Shown in pieces: positions 1-8,249 of a stretch of DNA of 64,000 nucleotides. The notes below the pieces were generated by a model. The model had not been told where the DNA came from, searched no databases, and worked only from the letters and a program-made list of their open reading frames with translations. The first letter of the stretch is position 1. Every line of letters starts with the position of its first letter. The stretch covers positions 1,984,001-2,048,000 of the forward strand of contig NZ_CP049331.1 of the NCBI RefSeq assembly GCF_011064285.1, read 5' to 3'. The translations under genes and the position numbers were made by a program. The stretch comes from Vibrio ziniensis (GTDB lineage: Bacteria; Pseudomonadota; Gammaproteobacteria; Enterobacterales; Vibrionaceae).

Positions 1-222
1 AATATCCCCGACCTGCTGATACACACCATTGGGCGAACGAAGCTGAGAAGAGTAAATATCGAGCCACAACCATGATAAGGTCGCCTGCCCGACAATTGGC
101 CATTGTTGCCACTGACCCATCACCTCTTTTGAAAGACCCGCCGAGTTTGCGCTAGCGCTGACGAGTACTGTTTGCATCAGGAGTGCTGACGTCAGAAGCA
201 TTGTTCGAAGTTGAGTAATCAT
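1..222 (-). CDS. Chalcone isomerase-like periplasmic protein, N-terminal part
   Basis: The first 74 codons of a gene that runs off the left edge. It begins MITQLRTMLLTSALLMQT and continues through a hydrophobic stretch to an alanine/serine-rich segment (VSASANSAG), which reads as a secretion signal peptide. After it comes VMGQWQQWPIVGQATLSWLW, followed by LDIYSSQLRSPNG. The phrase 'G.A.LSWLW.DIY...L..P.G' is typical of the short chalcone isomerase-like proteins that accompany Cfa/DUF1365 lipid operons. That family assignment is from memory and gene context. The start at 222 lies inside the 3' end of the DUF2878 gene, giving a 71-base overlap. Last visible gene of the lipid operon; function unknown. 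Confidence 0.6.
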   Translation of the reverse strand, partial: MITQLRTMLLTSALLMQTVLVSASANSAGLSKEVMGQWQQWPIVGQATLSWLWLDIYSSQLRSPNGVYQQVGDI

Positions 223-697
223 TAGTAAACATCCTCATGATTAACCAAGTTACACCACACCATTGCAGGGCAATAAACAACAAAGCCCCAGCCAGAGGTA
301 ATGAAAATTCAACAGCTGAAAATCGATATCCAGCCCAATAGCTTAGTGCTCCACCTAAGCCAACCAAAAACATGACCCAAACTTTCGGGTATTGCGCTAA
401 TTTAGGCACCCACTCTCTTGCATACCAGACGAATACAAACCAAAGCACCGCTAGCCATAAGGGGACGTGGGCGCTTTTGAACACTAGCAACCCTACTGCG
501 CTGTTAAACGAGTCGAGTGCGACTCCTCCAATCCCCAGCAGAAGAATTTTGCCTATGTCCTCTTGCCTGCTATATGCCGCGTAACACAACGTGACCACAC
601 CGAACCCCAAAGTCAGCCACTGCCAGCTCTCTTGTCCTAGCACCGCCAGAAACCAGATGAGCTGGAACCAGAGTGAAACGACAAATAGGCGGTTCAA
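152..697 (-). CDS. DUF2878 family inner-membrane protein
   Basis: 181 residues, mostly hydrophobic, with about five membrane segments: near residues 5-20, 28-42, 52-73, 78-92 and 107-152. The charged segment YAAYSRQEDIGK lies between segments. The composition and the GGVALDSFNSAVGLLVF region match the DUF2878 proteins usually found beside Cfa, DUF1365 and amine-oxidase-like genes. The C-terminal 25 residues are hydrophilic and low in complexity (NDYSTSNNASDVSTP). They lie exactly where the gene overlaps the next one, so they may be a late extension. It starts 2 bases after the stop of the Cfa-like gene, so it is co-transcribed. No enzymatic motif is visible; it may be a membrane partner of the lipid-modifying enzymes. 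Confidence 0.7.
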   Translation of the reverse strand: MNRLFVVSLWFQLIWFLAVLGQESWQWLTLGFGVVTLCYAAYSRQEDIGKILLLGIGGVALDSFNSAVGLLVFKSAHVPLWLAVLWFVFVWYAREWVPKLAQYPKVWVMFLVGLGGALSYWAGYRFSAVEFSLPLAGALLFIALQWCGVTWLIMRMFTNDYSTSNNASDVSTPDANSTRQR

Positions 698-699
698 AA

Positions 700-1941
700 T
701 TAGCCTCGTTGAAGCGTCATGTGGATTGTGCTTATAGATCGTGCATTAAAGCCGCCCTCGCAATAGCAGAAGTAATAACGCCACATACGAATAAAACGTT
801 CGTCATACCCCAAGAGTGATACTTGCTCTAAAGACTGTTCAAAGCGCAATCGCCAATCTTTTAACGTCTGGGCATAATCCAAACCCATGTCGAACACATC
901 TCTGGTTATAAAATCACTGTACTGTGTAGCCGTTTGAGTGAGAACCGTCACCGATGGTAAGAAGCCGCCCGGAAAGATGTATTTCTGAATAAAATCAACG
1001 TTATTGCTGTAATAATCATAACGTTGGTCTGCGATAGTTATCGCCTGTATTGCCATCAGTCCTTTCGGCTTCAAAAGTGACTGACACTTTTTGATGTATG
1101 ACTTGAGATATTGTTTCCCAACCGCTTCAATCATCTCAATTGACACCAATTTGTCGTACTGCCCTTCCAACAAACGATAGTCTTTTTTTAGCAAGGTGAC
1201 ACGGTCACCTAATCCAGCTCGTTCTATTTGCTCTTTCGCATAACTGAATTGTTCTTCAGATATGGTGGTAGTAGTAACCTTACAACCATAGGTTTGTGCC
1301 ATGTATATCGCCATCGCCCCCCAACCCGTGCCAATTTCTATCACGTGGTCAGTTGGTTGGAGTTCTAACTGCTGACAGAGACGATCCATTTTATTGAGCT
1401 GAGCTTGCTCTAGAGAGTCATTTGGCGAGGTGTATAAAGCACTTGAATAGAGCATTCTTTTATCAAGAAAGGTTTTATACAGCTCGTTGCCCAGATCGTA
1501 ATGCGCTTCGATGTTTTCTTTGGCTTGATCGATAGAGTTTCGATTAAACCAGTGTCCCAATTTATACGCCCATTGAGTCAACCAACTGCTGCGTTTTTCA
1601 ATTCTGTCCAACGCAGTCATGTTTCTTGCCATCAACTCCATTAATGCCGTTAAGTTAGGGCTATCCCACCAGCCGTCCATATACGCTTCTGCCGCTGCAA
1701 TGCTGCCACCTTTCAATAGGCGAGCATAAAAATCTGGATGTTTAACCCAAATAACCCCATGTGGCTCGTCTTGTTTTTTATGACCAAAGTTTTGCTGATT
1801 TGAGGTCTGTTCGGTAAAAGACTCCACAATCGTTAAACTACCAACATCCAAGTACTGCAAACATTTAAATGCAACGTTACGAGCACTTTTCTGCCACGCA
1901 GATAAGCTGATTGGCATATCCATGGAAGTCACATTTAGCAT
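700..1941 (-). CDS. Cyclopropane-fatty-acyl-phospholipid synthase family methyltransferase
   Basis: 413 residues, the usual size for a Cfa/mycolic-acid-cyclopropane-synthase family enzyme, which transfers a methyl group from S-adenosylmethionine to unsaturated acyl chains of membrane phospholipids. The SAM-binding motif VIEIGTGWG is at about 200-208. The family region YDLGNELYKTFLDKRM is at 148-163, IEMIEAVG follows, and the C-terminus has CYCEGGFNARSI. In E. coli Cfa the corresponding early motif reads YSCAY; here it is YSSAL, so the cysteine is replaced by serine (S167). The start has a strong AAGGAG eight bases upstream and overlaps the DUF1365 gene by 7 bases. Operons of this content in Rhodobacter contain UfaM, which methylates unsaturated fatty acids on the way to furan fatty acids, so true cyclopropanation is not certain. 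Confidence 0.85.
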   Translation of the reverse strand: MLNVTSMDMPISLSAWQKSARNVAFKCLQYLDVGSLTIVESFTEQTSNQQNFGHKKQDEPHGVIWVKHPDFYARLLKGGSIAAAEAYMDGWWDSPNLTALMELMARNMTALDRIEKRSSWLTQWAYKLGHWFNRNSIDQAKENIEAHYDLGNELYKTFLDKRMLYSSALYTSPNDSLEQAQLNKMDRLCQQLELQPTDHVIEIGTGWGAMAIYMAQTYGCKVTTTTISEEQFSYAKEQIERAGLGDRVTLLKKDYRLLEGQYDKLVSIEMIEAVGKQYLKSYIKKCQSLLKPKGLMAIQAITIADQRYDYYSNNVDFIQKYIFPGGFLPSVTVLTQTATQYSDFITRDVFDMGLDYAQTLKDWRLRFEQSLEQVSLLGYDERFIRMWRYYFCYCEGGFNARSISTIHMTLQRG

Positions 1942-2717
1942 TGCGTATTCTCCTTACTACGATTGTTCTCTTTCTTATTGAATGTGTTCGGATGGTCGTA
2001 AATTGGTACACCCTTGACCCACAGTTTTAGTGCGTGCCAATAAATTCCTAATGTCACTTTTACCGCCATGATTGGCGTTTGAACTAACAACAAAAGTAAG
2101 CGCTGGGTTGAAAAATCTTTAGCCTTCATCGCCAAGGTAGCATCGAACGCTTTTCCTTCCCGATGACACTCTAAATGCACCATTAACGACTCATTTAACG
2201 GTTTCAATTTCCAATGATATTGCTGATCTATTGGGTTGAACGGCGACACATGAAATGCTTTGTCATGCTGCCAGTTTTTTCCATCATCTCCTGTATCTGC
2301 GGGAATTGCGTAGTAATGGCGTTCATTCCATGGCGTATTGCTTACTTCCGCTAGCAGATAACGCCATTCTCCTTTCATGTCATAAAGATAGTAAAAATTT
2401 ACTGGGCTGAAATAGATACCCAAATATCTCAGGTGAACAACTGCGAGAACTTTTCCTTCTACGCGCTCGCCCGTTAACTCAAAGACTTTGTTCTGTACCG
2501 ACTGTTTGAAGTCACCATCACCCAGATAATCTTCACGGCGCAACCTCGCCCAATGCCACCATTTTTCTCCAAGTCCCCATACCTTTTGAGATAGTTCTTT
2601 CCATTCGTCCAAATCAATACATGGCATAAATAAGGAATAGGCCAGCTCATGTCTCTTAGGTGTATAACGTCTGTGTCTTACACTCCCGACCAGTAGCCGA
2701 CTGTTAAGGGCTGACAT
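1935..2717 (-). CDS. DUF1365 domain-containing protein
   Basis: 260 residues. The start SRLLVGSVRHRRYTPKRHEL and the segments YLGIYFSPVNFYYLYD and EVSNTPWNERHYY are the characteristic conserved blocks of DUF1365. This family is almost always encoded between a Cfa-like methyltransferase and an FAD amine-oxidase-like protein, as here. Its start overlaps the stop of the oxidase gene by one base (TAATG) and its end overlaps the Cfa-like gene, so translation is coupled. The protein has no signal peptide; one moderately hydrophobic segment lies near residues 205-228. The biochemical role is not established; gene context implies modification of membrane acyl chains. Confidence 0.85.
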   Translation of the reverse strand: MSALNSRLLVGSVRHRRYTPKRHELAYSLFMPCIDLDEWKELSQKVWGLGEKWWHWARLRREDYLGDGDFKQSVQNKVFELTGERVEGKVLAVVHLRYLGIYFSPVNFYYLYDMKGEWRYLLAEVSNTPWNERHYYAIPADTGDDGKNWQHDKAFHVSPFNPIDQQYHWKLKPLNESLMVHLECHREGKAFDATLAMKAKDFSTQRLLLLLVQTPIMAVKVTLGIYWHALKLWVKGVPIYDHPNTFNKKENNRSKENTQC

Positions 2718-3994
2718 TATGCTGCCCCTTTCATCTTAGCTTGATTGGCTTGTTCGATATTGGTTACCACGTCCAACGCACTTCGTACGCCATCCTCATG
2801 GAAGCCATTGTGCCAATAAGCGCCGCAGAACCATGTATGATTCGCTCCACTGATTTCTGACTTACGTTGCTGGGCTTGTATCGACTCTTCCGTAAATACG
2901 GGGTGGTGGTATACAAAACTGCGCAGAATCTTAGTTGGGTCTATATATTCCCCACTGTTTAGAGACACACAGAATGTCTCTGGCGCGTCAATATGCTGCA
3001 ATATATTCATGTTGTACGTGAGTGAAGGTAAATGAGAGTCTTGCCCTTCATCACCTCTTAGCCAGTAGTTCCACGATGCCCACGCCGCTTTTCGCTTCGG
3101 CAATAATCGCGTATCAGTATGAAGAATGACTTCATTAGCTTGATAACCAAGCTGAGACAGAATTTGCTGTTCTGGTTCGCTCGCATCTTCCAGCATGGAA
3201 AGTGCCTGATCACTGTGACAAGCAAAAATCACTTCATCAAACCACTCCGTTTTCCCCAAACTTGTCACTTCAACACCACCAGCCACACGCTTAACTTTGT
3301 CCACTGGCGAACTGGTGCGAATTTTTTCTTTGAATCCTTTGGTTAAAGGTTCTATGTAAGAGCGAGAGCCACCTTGAATGACATTCCATTTCGGGCGATT
3401 ACTAATATCCAACAAACCATGATTGAGGAAAAAACGAAGGAAAAAAGTTAAGGGAAAAGCTCGCATATCCGCTAAAGACGATGACCAAATTGCCGCGCCC
3501 ATAGGAAGAATATAGTTTTCACAGAAGTAGTGAGAAAAACCGTGATAGTTAAGAAACTGCCCAAGTGTTTGTAAATTTATTTCCGAGTCTTTGGCTTCTT
3601 GCTTTGCCAATTTATTAAAACGAAGGATCTCCGAAATGAAGTGATAGAAACGAGGGTTCAACCAGTTACGCTTTTGGGCGAACAATGTCATTACCGTATG
3701 ACCGTTGTACTCAAGACCCGTTGCATCATTGCGCACACTGAAGCTCATCTCGGTTGGCGTTGTTTCCACGCCCAACTCACCCATCAACTGAATAAAATTG
3801 GGATAAGTGCGATCGTTATAAACAATAAAACCAGTATCGACGGCGTATGTTTCACCATTTAGCTCAATATCCACAGTCGCTGTATGCCCACCAATATAGT
3901 CATTAGCTTCAAATACGGTAATGTCATGTTGCTGGTGTAAGTAGTAGCCGCAAGATAAACCAGAAATACCAGTGCCGATAATCGCAATCTTCAT
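2717..3994 (-). CDS. FAD-dependent amine oxidase-like protein (NAD(P)-binding)
   Basis: 425 residues. The N-terminus IAIIGTGISGLSCGYYL is a Rossmann GxGxxG dinucleotide-binding motif, followed by the acidic ribose-binding end FEAND and the GG doublet of YIGGHTATVD used by FAD amine oxidases and phytoene desaturase-like proteins. ETFCVSLNSGEYIDPTKI and the C-terminal GAYWHNGFHEDGVRSALDV form the second FAD-contact region. In related operons this protein is annotated as an amine oxidase or desaturase; the neighbours (SDR, DUF1365, Cfa-like) suggest it oxidises a lipid rather than an amine. It lies 12 bases downstream of the SDR gene. Substrate unknown. Confidence 0.8.
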   Translation of the reverse strand: MKIAIIGTGISGLSCGYYLHQQHDITVFEANDYIGGHTATVDIELNGETYAVDTGFIVYNDRTYPNFIQLMGELGVETTPTEMSFSVRNDATGLEYNGHTVMTLFAQKRNWLNPRFYHFISEILRFNKLAKQEAKDSEINLQTLGQFLNYHGFSHYFCENYILPMGAAIWSSSLADMRAFPLTFFLRFFLNHGLLDISNRPKWNVIQGGSRSYIEPLTKGFKEKIRTSSPVDKVKRVAGGVEVTSLGKTEWFDEVIFACHSDQALSMLEDASEPEQQILSQLGYQANEVILHTDTRLLPKRKAAWASWNYWLRGDEGQDSHLPSLTYNMNILQHIDAPETFCVSLNSGEYIDPTKILRSFVYHHPVFTEESIQAQQRKSEISGANHTWFCGAYWHNGFHEDGVRSALDVVTNIEQANQAKMKGAA

Positions 3995-4006
3995 CTTATT
4001 TTCCTT

Positions 4007-4732
4007 TTAAGACTTAAATAGCAAACCCGTAATAGCGTGTTGCCATGAGTAAGGTAGTGCGCCTAGTGCTCTTAAAATCCACGTAAATCGTTTGGGGAAA
4101 TAAATGTTCGCTAGGCCTTTATCTAAACCGTTTTGAATCGCTTTCGATGCTTGTTCCACGGTGATGAGCATAGGCATCGAAAAAGTGTTCTTTGCCGTAA
4201 GAGGCGTATCGACAAAACCAGGGAAAATGGTAGACACTTCTACTCCTCTCTCACGCCAATCCAGACGCAATGAGCGGGCGATATATCCTGCTGCGGCTTT
4301 GGATGCGCCATAAGCTTCGGCTCTTGGCAAAGCGAGCTCACTGGCAATCGAACTTACTATGGCGACTCGTTGCCCTGACATTAAGTGGGGCTCAATAGCT
4401 TCGATTATGTTTGTTAAACCAAACACATTGGTTTGAAAAACCCGCTCCACCAATTTGGCGTCCATTTTCCCGTTATCGATGTACTCGCAATTACCCGCGT
4501 TCAAAATCCAGAGTGAAGGTATCCAAGGTAATGTTCGTAACGTATTCACTGTTTGCATTCGGTCTGTCACATCGAAGTCGCAGCTATCGATATTTGCGAA
4601 CTTTTCAGATAACTCTGTCAGCACATCTTTGTTACGACCACAAGCGATCACATTCCAACCGCGAGTTGCATAATCTATGGCTAGCTGTCGACCAATTCCT
4701 GATGTGGCGCCCGTAATCAAAACAGAAGTCAT
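4007..4732 (-). CDS. Short-chain dehydrogenase/reductase (SDR)
   Basis: 241 residues. VLITGATSGIGRQLAIDYA is the classical TGxxxGIG cofactor-binding motif, LNAGN is the NAG motif, SSIASE carries the active-site serine, and YGASKAA is the YxxxK catalytic pair. The protein is therefore an NAD(P)H-dependent oxidoreductase. The C-terminal third (FPKRFTWILRALGALPYSW) has an amphipathic, membrane-leaning character that suits a hydrophobic substrate. The start overlaps the NTF2-like gene stop by four bases (ATGA), so it is the second gene of the lipid operon. Substrate not identifiable from sequence. Confidence 0.85.
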   Translation of the reverse strand: MTSVLITGATSGIGRQLAIDYATRGWNVIACGRNKDVLTELSEKFANIDSCDFDVTDRMQTVNTLRTLPWIPSLWILNAGNCEYIDNGKMDAKLVERVFQTNVFGLTNIIEAIEPHLMSGQRVAIVSSIASELALPRAEAYGASKAAAGYIARSLRLDWRERGVEVSTIFPGFVDTPLTAKNTFSMPMLITVEQASKAIQNGLDKGLANIYFPKRFTWILRALGALPYSWQHAITGLLFKS

Positions 4733-5148
4733 TTTCCTAGCCTCCGTTTAATGGCACGTATGAGCCCACCTAACAAAGGCAAGTGCTCGTAGAGCATCTC
4801 ACCGAGATCAAAATAATCCCTGTGATAAATCACCTTGTGTTCGGAAAATTGCAGATGCGTCATCCCTCTCACATCTATTTGCTTGCCTCCAGATAGCTTG
4901 GGATGTTGTAAATGCATCGTCCACGCGAGAAAGCCATCTCCATCGGCTTGGTGCATGGTATGGATAGTAAATTGGCAACGTTCTACATTTTCATAGAGGC
5001 TATGAAAGTAATCTTCCAGCAACGCGAGTCCTTCGATGCGATGCGCAGCATCTTCAAACACCACATCGTGGTGATACACCTCCGCCAGCAAATGCAGATT
5101 ACTTTTATCGAGCTTTTGATAGAACTGAGCGACAACCTGAATATCCAT
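4729..5148 (-). CDS. NTF2/SnoaL-like protein, first gene of the lipid operon
   Basis: 139 residues when started at the ATG at 5148 (MDIQVVAQFYQKLDKSNL). A longer reading from 5223 would begin inside the promoter and is unlikely. The pattern 'FY..LD...L..LAEVYHHDVVFEDAAHRIEGL...YFHSLYENV' is the cone-shaped NTF2-like fold (nuclear transport factor 2, ketosteroid isomerase, SnoaL), and LQFSEHKVIYHRDYFDLGEML near the end closes the fold. The family includes isomerases and hydrolases, but no catalytic residues can be assigned. It is the first gene after the TGTACA-containing promoter and overlaps the SDR gene by four bases. A small protein of this kind is common at the head of RpoE/ChrR or LitR-controlled lipid operons. 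Confidence 0.75.
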   Translation of the reverse strand: MDIQVVAQFYQKLDKSNLHLLAEVYHHDVVFEDAAHRIEGLALLEDYFHSLYENVERCQFTIHTMHQADGDGFLAWTMHLQHPKLSGGKQIDVRGMTHLQFSEHKVIYHRDYFDLGEMLYEHLPLLGGLIRAIKRRLGK

Positions 5149-5194
5149 ACCCACAAAACCTGTACAAAATATTTTTCCGTATAAGTTAAGAGTT

Positions 5195-5223
5195 AGAATA
5201 GCGCACAAAGAAAAGTTGTACAA
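5195..5223 (-). promoter_or_regulatory. Sigma70-type promoter of the lipid operon
   Basis: Read on the minus strand, a TTGTAC -35 element (5218-5223) and a TATTCT -10 element (5195-5200) are separated by exactly 17 bases. It lies about 46 bases upstream of the ATG at 5148. The -35 hexamer is contained in one copy of a TGTACA repeat, so a protein bound there would block RNA polymerase. Seen directly; promoter activity is inferred. Confidence 0.6.
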
Positions 5224-5244
5224 AAAAATATTTGTACAACTTTT
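5211..5244. promoter_or_regulatory. 14-bp inverted repeat with TGTACA cores (candidate LitR/CarH-type operator)
   Basis: A perfect inverted repeat with 14-base arms (5211-5224 and 5231-5244) around the six-base spacer AAAATA. Each arm contains the palindrome TTGTACAA. The two TGTACA cores (5217-5222 and 5233-5238) are 16 bases apart centre to centre, and a third TGTACA lies at 5161-5166, just downstream of the expected transcription start. Paired TGTACA-like sites are what I recall for the MerR-family, B12-dependent light sensors LitR/CarH that control lipid and photolyase genes. No such regulator gene is present in the window, so the assignment is inference. Confidence 0.55.
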
Positions 5245-5301
5245 TGTAAGAATTTTTTAGCGTCGTTTTTGTAATGGGGAAAAGTGAACCAAACTAAAGA
5301 C

Positions 5302-5331
5302 GTAAAAAAGCCAGCTTGAAAGCTGGCTTAA
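5302..5331 (-). terminator. Rho-independent terminator of htpX
   Basis: AAGCCAGCTT (5308-5317) pairs with AAGCTGGCTT (5320-5329) over a two-base loop. Read on the minus strand it is followed by a run of six T. It lies just after the htpX stop. Confidence 0.85.
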
Positions 5332-5351
5332 AGTATTAGTTCATTTGCAGA

Positions 5352-6218
5352 TTAAGAATTGCGTAGCGCCGCAATACGTTTATCCAATGGTGGATGACTC
5401 ATCAACAGCTCAGTCATAGTGCGCTTACCGTTGATACCAAACGCCATCATTGAACCTTCTAATTGAGGTTCGTAGCTCATTTTTAGGCGTTCTAGAGCAG
5501 CAATCATCTTGTGCTTACCCACAAGCTTCGCTGCGCCTGCGTCCGCATGGAACTCACGATGACGGCTATACCACATGGTAATAAAGCTTGCTAGGAAGCC
5601 TAGTACCAATTCAAGGAACATAGAGACGCCGAAGTACACCATCATATTGCTGCCTTGCCCTTCTTCATCACTGTTACGTGAAGCAATGATGTTAGCAATA
5701 AAGCGAGACAGGAAGATGACGAAGGTGTTCACTACGCCCTGCATCAGAGTCATCGTCACCATATCACCGTTGGCAATGTGGCTCACTTCATGCGCGAGTA
5801 CCGCTTCCGCTTCATCACGCGTCATATTGTGTAGCAGCCCAGTAGACACAGCCACTAATGAATCGTCACGCTTTGCACCGGTCGCGAAAGCATTCATGTC
5901 TGGAGAGTCATAAATGGCAACCGTAGGCATACCAATACCCGCTTGTTGTGACTGACGTTTCACTGTTTCTAGCAGCCAGTGCTCCATTTCGTTACGTGGG
6001 TTTTCAATAACAACACCACCCACAGAACTCAGAGCCATCCTCTTAGACATCAAGAGTGAAATAAATGAACCGCCGAAACCAAACACGGCTGCCATAACGA
6101 GCAGTCCAGATAAACTACCCGGCTGCATTCCTGTAGTGGCATAAACAATATTCAAAACAACACTCAGAACCATTACAACCGCAAGGTTCGTTGCCAAGAA
6201 TAACAATATTCGCTTCAT
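5352..6218 (-). CDS. htpX: Membrane-bound zinc metalloprotease HtpX
   Basis: 288 residues, the normal length for HtpX, an inner-membrane M48 protease that degrades damaged or misfolded membrane proteins together with FtsH. Two N-terminal membrane segments (about 4-26 and 38-57) precede the zinc motif HEVSH (143-147). Two further hydrophobic segments (about 158-178 and 195-213) surround the distal zinc-ligand region [15 protein letters not shown]. The C-terminal [13 protein letters not shown] is characteristic. A good GGAG lies upstream of the ATG. It is monocistronic: its own terminator follows and the upstream region is divergent to the small 57-residue gene. In E. coli htpX is under envelope-stress control; no Cpx box could be identified with confidence here. 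Confidence 0.95.
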   Translation of the reverse strand: MKRILLFLATNLAVVMVLSVVLNIVYATTGMQPGSLSGLLVMAAVFGFGGSFISLLMSKRMALSSVGGVVIENPRNEMEHWLLETVKRQSQQAGIGMPTVAIYDSPDMNAFATGAKRDDSLVAVSTGLLHNMTRDEAEAVLAHEVSHIANGDMVTMTLMQGVVNTFVIFLSRFIANIIASRNSDEEGQGSNMMVYFGVSMFLELVLGFLASFITMWYSRHREFHADAGAAKLVGKHKMIAALERLKMSYEPQLEGSMMAFGINGKRTMTELLMSHPPLDKRIAALRNS

Positions 6219-6481
6219 TAATTATCTCCGTTGAGGAAAGCTGTTCGTGAGCCCAAAACGCTTTGACTTAGTTCAAAGGTTTTAGGAGTTCTCTAATACA
6301 TAGTGTCTGCGATTTAAAAAACAAGGTTAAGCGCTAAATTGAAACATTTAATGTCAATTATGTGTCCAAGATGTAAACAGATCCGATCTCTACAAAGTTA
6401 GACTTTTGTCGTATTGAGGTGAAAGTCGAAAGAGACTAAATTTCGAGCAGTGAGAGAGACATCATAACGAAGGATATCATC

Positions 6482-6655
6482 ATGGCTGAAGCTCAAAGCT
6501 ACAAAATGGCAATCGACTTACTACGCTGCCACTTAGGTCTAACTGAAGAAGAAGCGAAGTTGCAATTGGGTATTGGTCAAGAACAATCAATCCAACAACA
6601 TATCGCTGAAACTCAACAAGCATTTGCGATGCTTGGCTTGGGTCAAGACATGTAA
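6482..6655 (+). CDS. Small conserved-looking protein, 57 residues
   Basis: Begins MAEAQSYKMAIDLLRCHLGL and ends FAMLGLGQDM. The start has an AAGGAT ribosome-binding sequence at a suitable distance, and the gene ends with a strong terminator 44 bases later, so it is a complete transcription unit. The sequence is soluble, glutamine-rich (11 Q in 57) and predicted mainly helical, with repeated LG pairs; no membrane segment or signal peptide. I do not recognise a family. It is flanked by htpX (divergent) and bioD (convergent). The 263-base region upstream must carry its promoter as well as that of htpX. Function unknown. Confidence 0.7.
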   Translation: MAEAQSYKMAIDLLRCHLGLTEEEAKLQLGIGQEQSIQQHIAETQQAFAMLGLGQDM

Positions 6656-6698
6656 GCAAACAGAATTCATCTATCTGATTAGTTCAGACTAGATAAAA

Positions 6699-6723
6699 GA
6701 AAGGCTGCATTATGCAGCCTTTC
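6699..6723. terminator. Bidirectional terminator between the small gene and bioD
   Basis: Eleven-base arms GAAAGGCTGCA / TGCAGCCTTTC around a TTA loop. T-rich sequence follows on the plus strand (TTCTTGTTTTC) and also on the minus strand (TTTCTTTTATCT). It serves both the plus-strand small gene and the minus-strand biotin operon. Confidence 0.85.
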
Positions 6724-6753
6724 TTGTTTTCAGTTTCTGCTTATTGAGCAAGG

Positions 6754-7449
6754 TTAATAAGCCAGTTCTTTTTCCATCAAAGGTTCAAGATTAATGTATT
6801 TACCGAGTTCGCTACGTTTAGCACTCGGTACATATGGAATCTCACCCAATTTAGGCGCTTTGATTCGAGACTCCAGTATCTCAATAATTTCAGCGTAATG
6901 TTCGGTACCTGGGTTAATGCGGTTCGCTACCCAGCCAACAATATTTAAACCATCAGCTTCAATGCTCTCTGCTGTTAGAATGGCGTGGCTGAGGCAGCCT
7001 AGTTTTACGCCGACAACAAGCACGACTGGCAGTTTTTCTTGTTTAACCCAAGATGATAAACAATCTGTATCGGACACTGGCACTCTCCAGCCACCCGCAC
7101 CTTCTACCAAAACTGTATCAGCTTTGGTTTTCAGGTAATCCAGTTTGTCACTCAGCACCTTGTAGTCGATAGTCAAGTTCTCATGTTTTGCTGCAATGTG
7201 TGGAGATGCAGCAAGTTCTAGCGCGTATGGATTGACGTCTTCATACGGCATTTCTTGTGTTGCCACTTTCATGAGATGCAGCGCATCTGAGTTTCGTAAC
7301 CCTTGCTCTGTTCTCTCACATCCTGCGGCGACTGGCTTATAGCCAATGGTTGTAAAGCCTTTACTGGCAATTGCTTGCAATATCGCTTTTGAAGCCACTG
7401 TTTTACCAACATCGGTATCCGTACCCGCAATAAATAATGCATTTATCAT
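6754..7449 (-). CDS. bioD: Dethiobiotin synthetase
   Basis: 231 residues from the ATG at 7449, which overlaps the bioC stop by four bases (ATGA). A start further upstream at 7470 lies inside bioC and is less likely. It converts 7,8-diaminopelargonate, CO2 and ATP to dethiobiotin. The P-loop [12 protein letters not shown] is at the N-terminus, [10 protein letters not shown] and the SPHIAA region contact substrate, and [13 protein letters not shown] is the family's VEGAGG motif. Last gene of bioBFCD; a bidirectional terminator follows 30 bases beyond its stop. Confidence 0.95.
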   Translation of the reverse strand: MINALFIAGTDTDVGKTVASKAILQAIASKGFTTIGYKPVAAGCERTEQGLRNSDALHLMKVATQEMPYEDVNPYALELAASPHIAAKHENLTIDYKVLSDKLDYLKTKADTVLVEGAGGWRVPVSDTDCLSSWVKQEKLPVVLVVGVKLGCLSHAILTAESIEADGLNIVGWVANRINPGTEHYAEIIEILESRIKAPKLGEIPYVPSAKRSELGKYINLEPLMEKELAY

Positions 7450-8249
7450 CGATAAATTACCCCTAAACAAACCTGATACGTTGCAGGTAAAGAACCTTGC
7501 TGACTTCGAAATTGCTCATAGGCCTGCTCTACTCGAGTCAGTGCCCGCCTCCCCGTCAACCCCTGAGTTCTTGAATGAATATGATTCGCTCCGATGCCCT
7601 TTAAATCGCGCATTAATTCAAAAGCAGTGTCATACCAAACAATCATTGAGGGTGAGTTTAAGTGATGCTTTGAGATCTCGGCTTGCGCTAACGCAATTTT
7701 TACCTGATTGAATGAGATGAAGTCGTTAACATGTTGATGAAAATCAATTTTCGCCCACGACCGTTTAAGTTCAATCAATGAACCATCAAGTAAAGTCGAA
7801 AAATAGGCTCGCCCTAATGGTTTGAGCACTCGGCGTATTTCACTAAGCGGAACAGACAAGTCATCACACCACTGCAAAGCTAAGCTAGAAAAAACAATGT
7901 CAAAATCACCATCGCTAAACGGCAAAGACTCCGCATCTGCGAGTACGTAAGTCATAGCATCATCGCCACAACGCAGTTGAGCTTGTTCTAACATCGCTGG
8001 CGAGAGATCAGCGCAAACAACAGTTGCGCCTAAACACTTTAATTGATGCGAGAAATACCCAGTCCCGCAACCCAGATCGAGAACACGAAGCCCAGTTAAG
8101 TCCGCAGGTAGCTTTTGCAAGAGACGATGACCGACATCACGCTGAAATGCAGCATGTTTGTCATAGCTAGCTGCAGCCTTGCTAAACGCTTGTGATATGG
8201 CGCTTTTGTCTTTGATTTCAAATTCAGGTTTAAAAGCCAGTTCGCTCAT
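7446..8249 (-). CDS. bioC: Malonyl-ACP O-methyltransferase
   Basis: 267 residues from the ATG at 8249, which overlaps the bioF stop as ATGA; the upstream in-frame start at 8282 is inside bioF. BioC methylates the free carboxyl of malonyl-ACP with SAM, so that the fatty-acid machinery can build the pimeloyl chain. SAM motif [16 protein letters not shown], lies near residues 55-70. The N-terminal [20 protein letters not shown] is the typical BioC opening, and [14 protein letters not shown] is the post-motif region. It sits between bioF and bioD in the standard operon order. Confidence 0.93.
   Translation of the reverse strand: MSELAFKPEFEIKDKSAISQAFSKAAASYDKHAAFQRDVGHRLLQKLPADLTGLRVLDLGCGTGYFSHQLKCLGATVVCADLSPAMLEQAQLRCGDDAMTYVLADAESLPFSDGDFDIVFSSLALQWCDDLSVPLSEIRRVLKPLGRAYFSTLLDGSLIELKRSWAKIDFHQHVNDFISFNQVKIALAQAEISKHHLNSPSMIVWYDTAFELMRDLKGIGANHIHSRTQGLTGRRALTRVEQAYEQFRSQQGSLPATYQVCLGVIYR

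Noticed and set aside
5149..5223. N-terminal extension of the NTF2-like protein to an ATG at 5223
   Set aside because: It covers the -10/-35 region and the operator; the protein family begins at the later ATG (5148).
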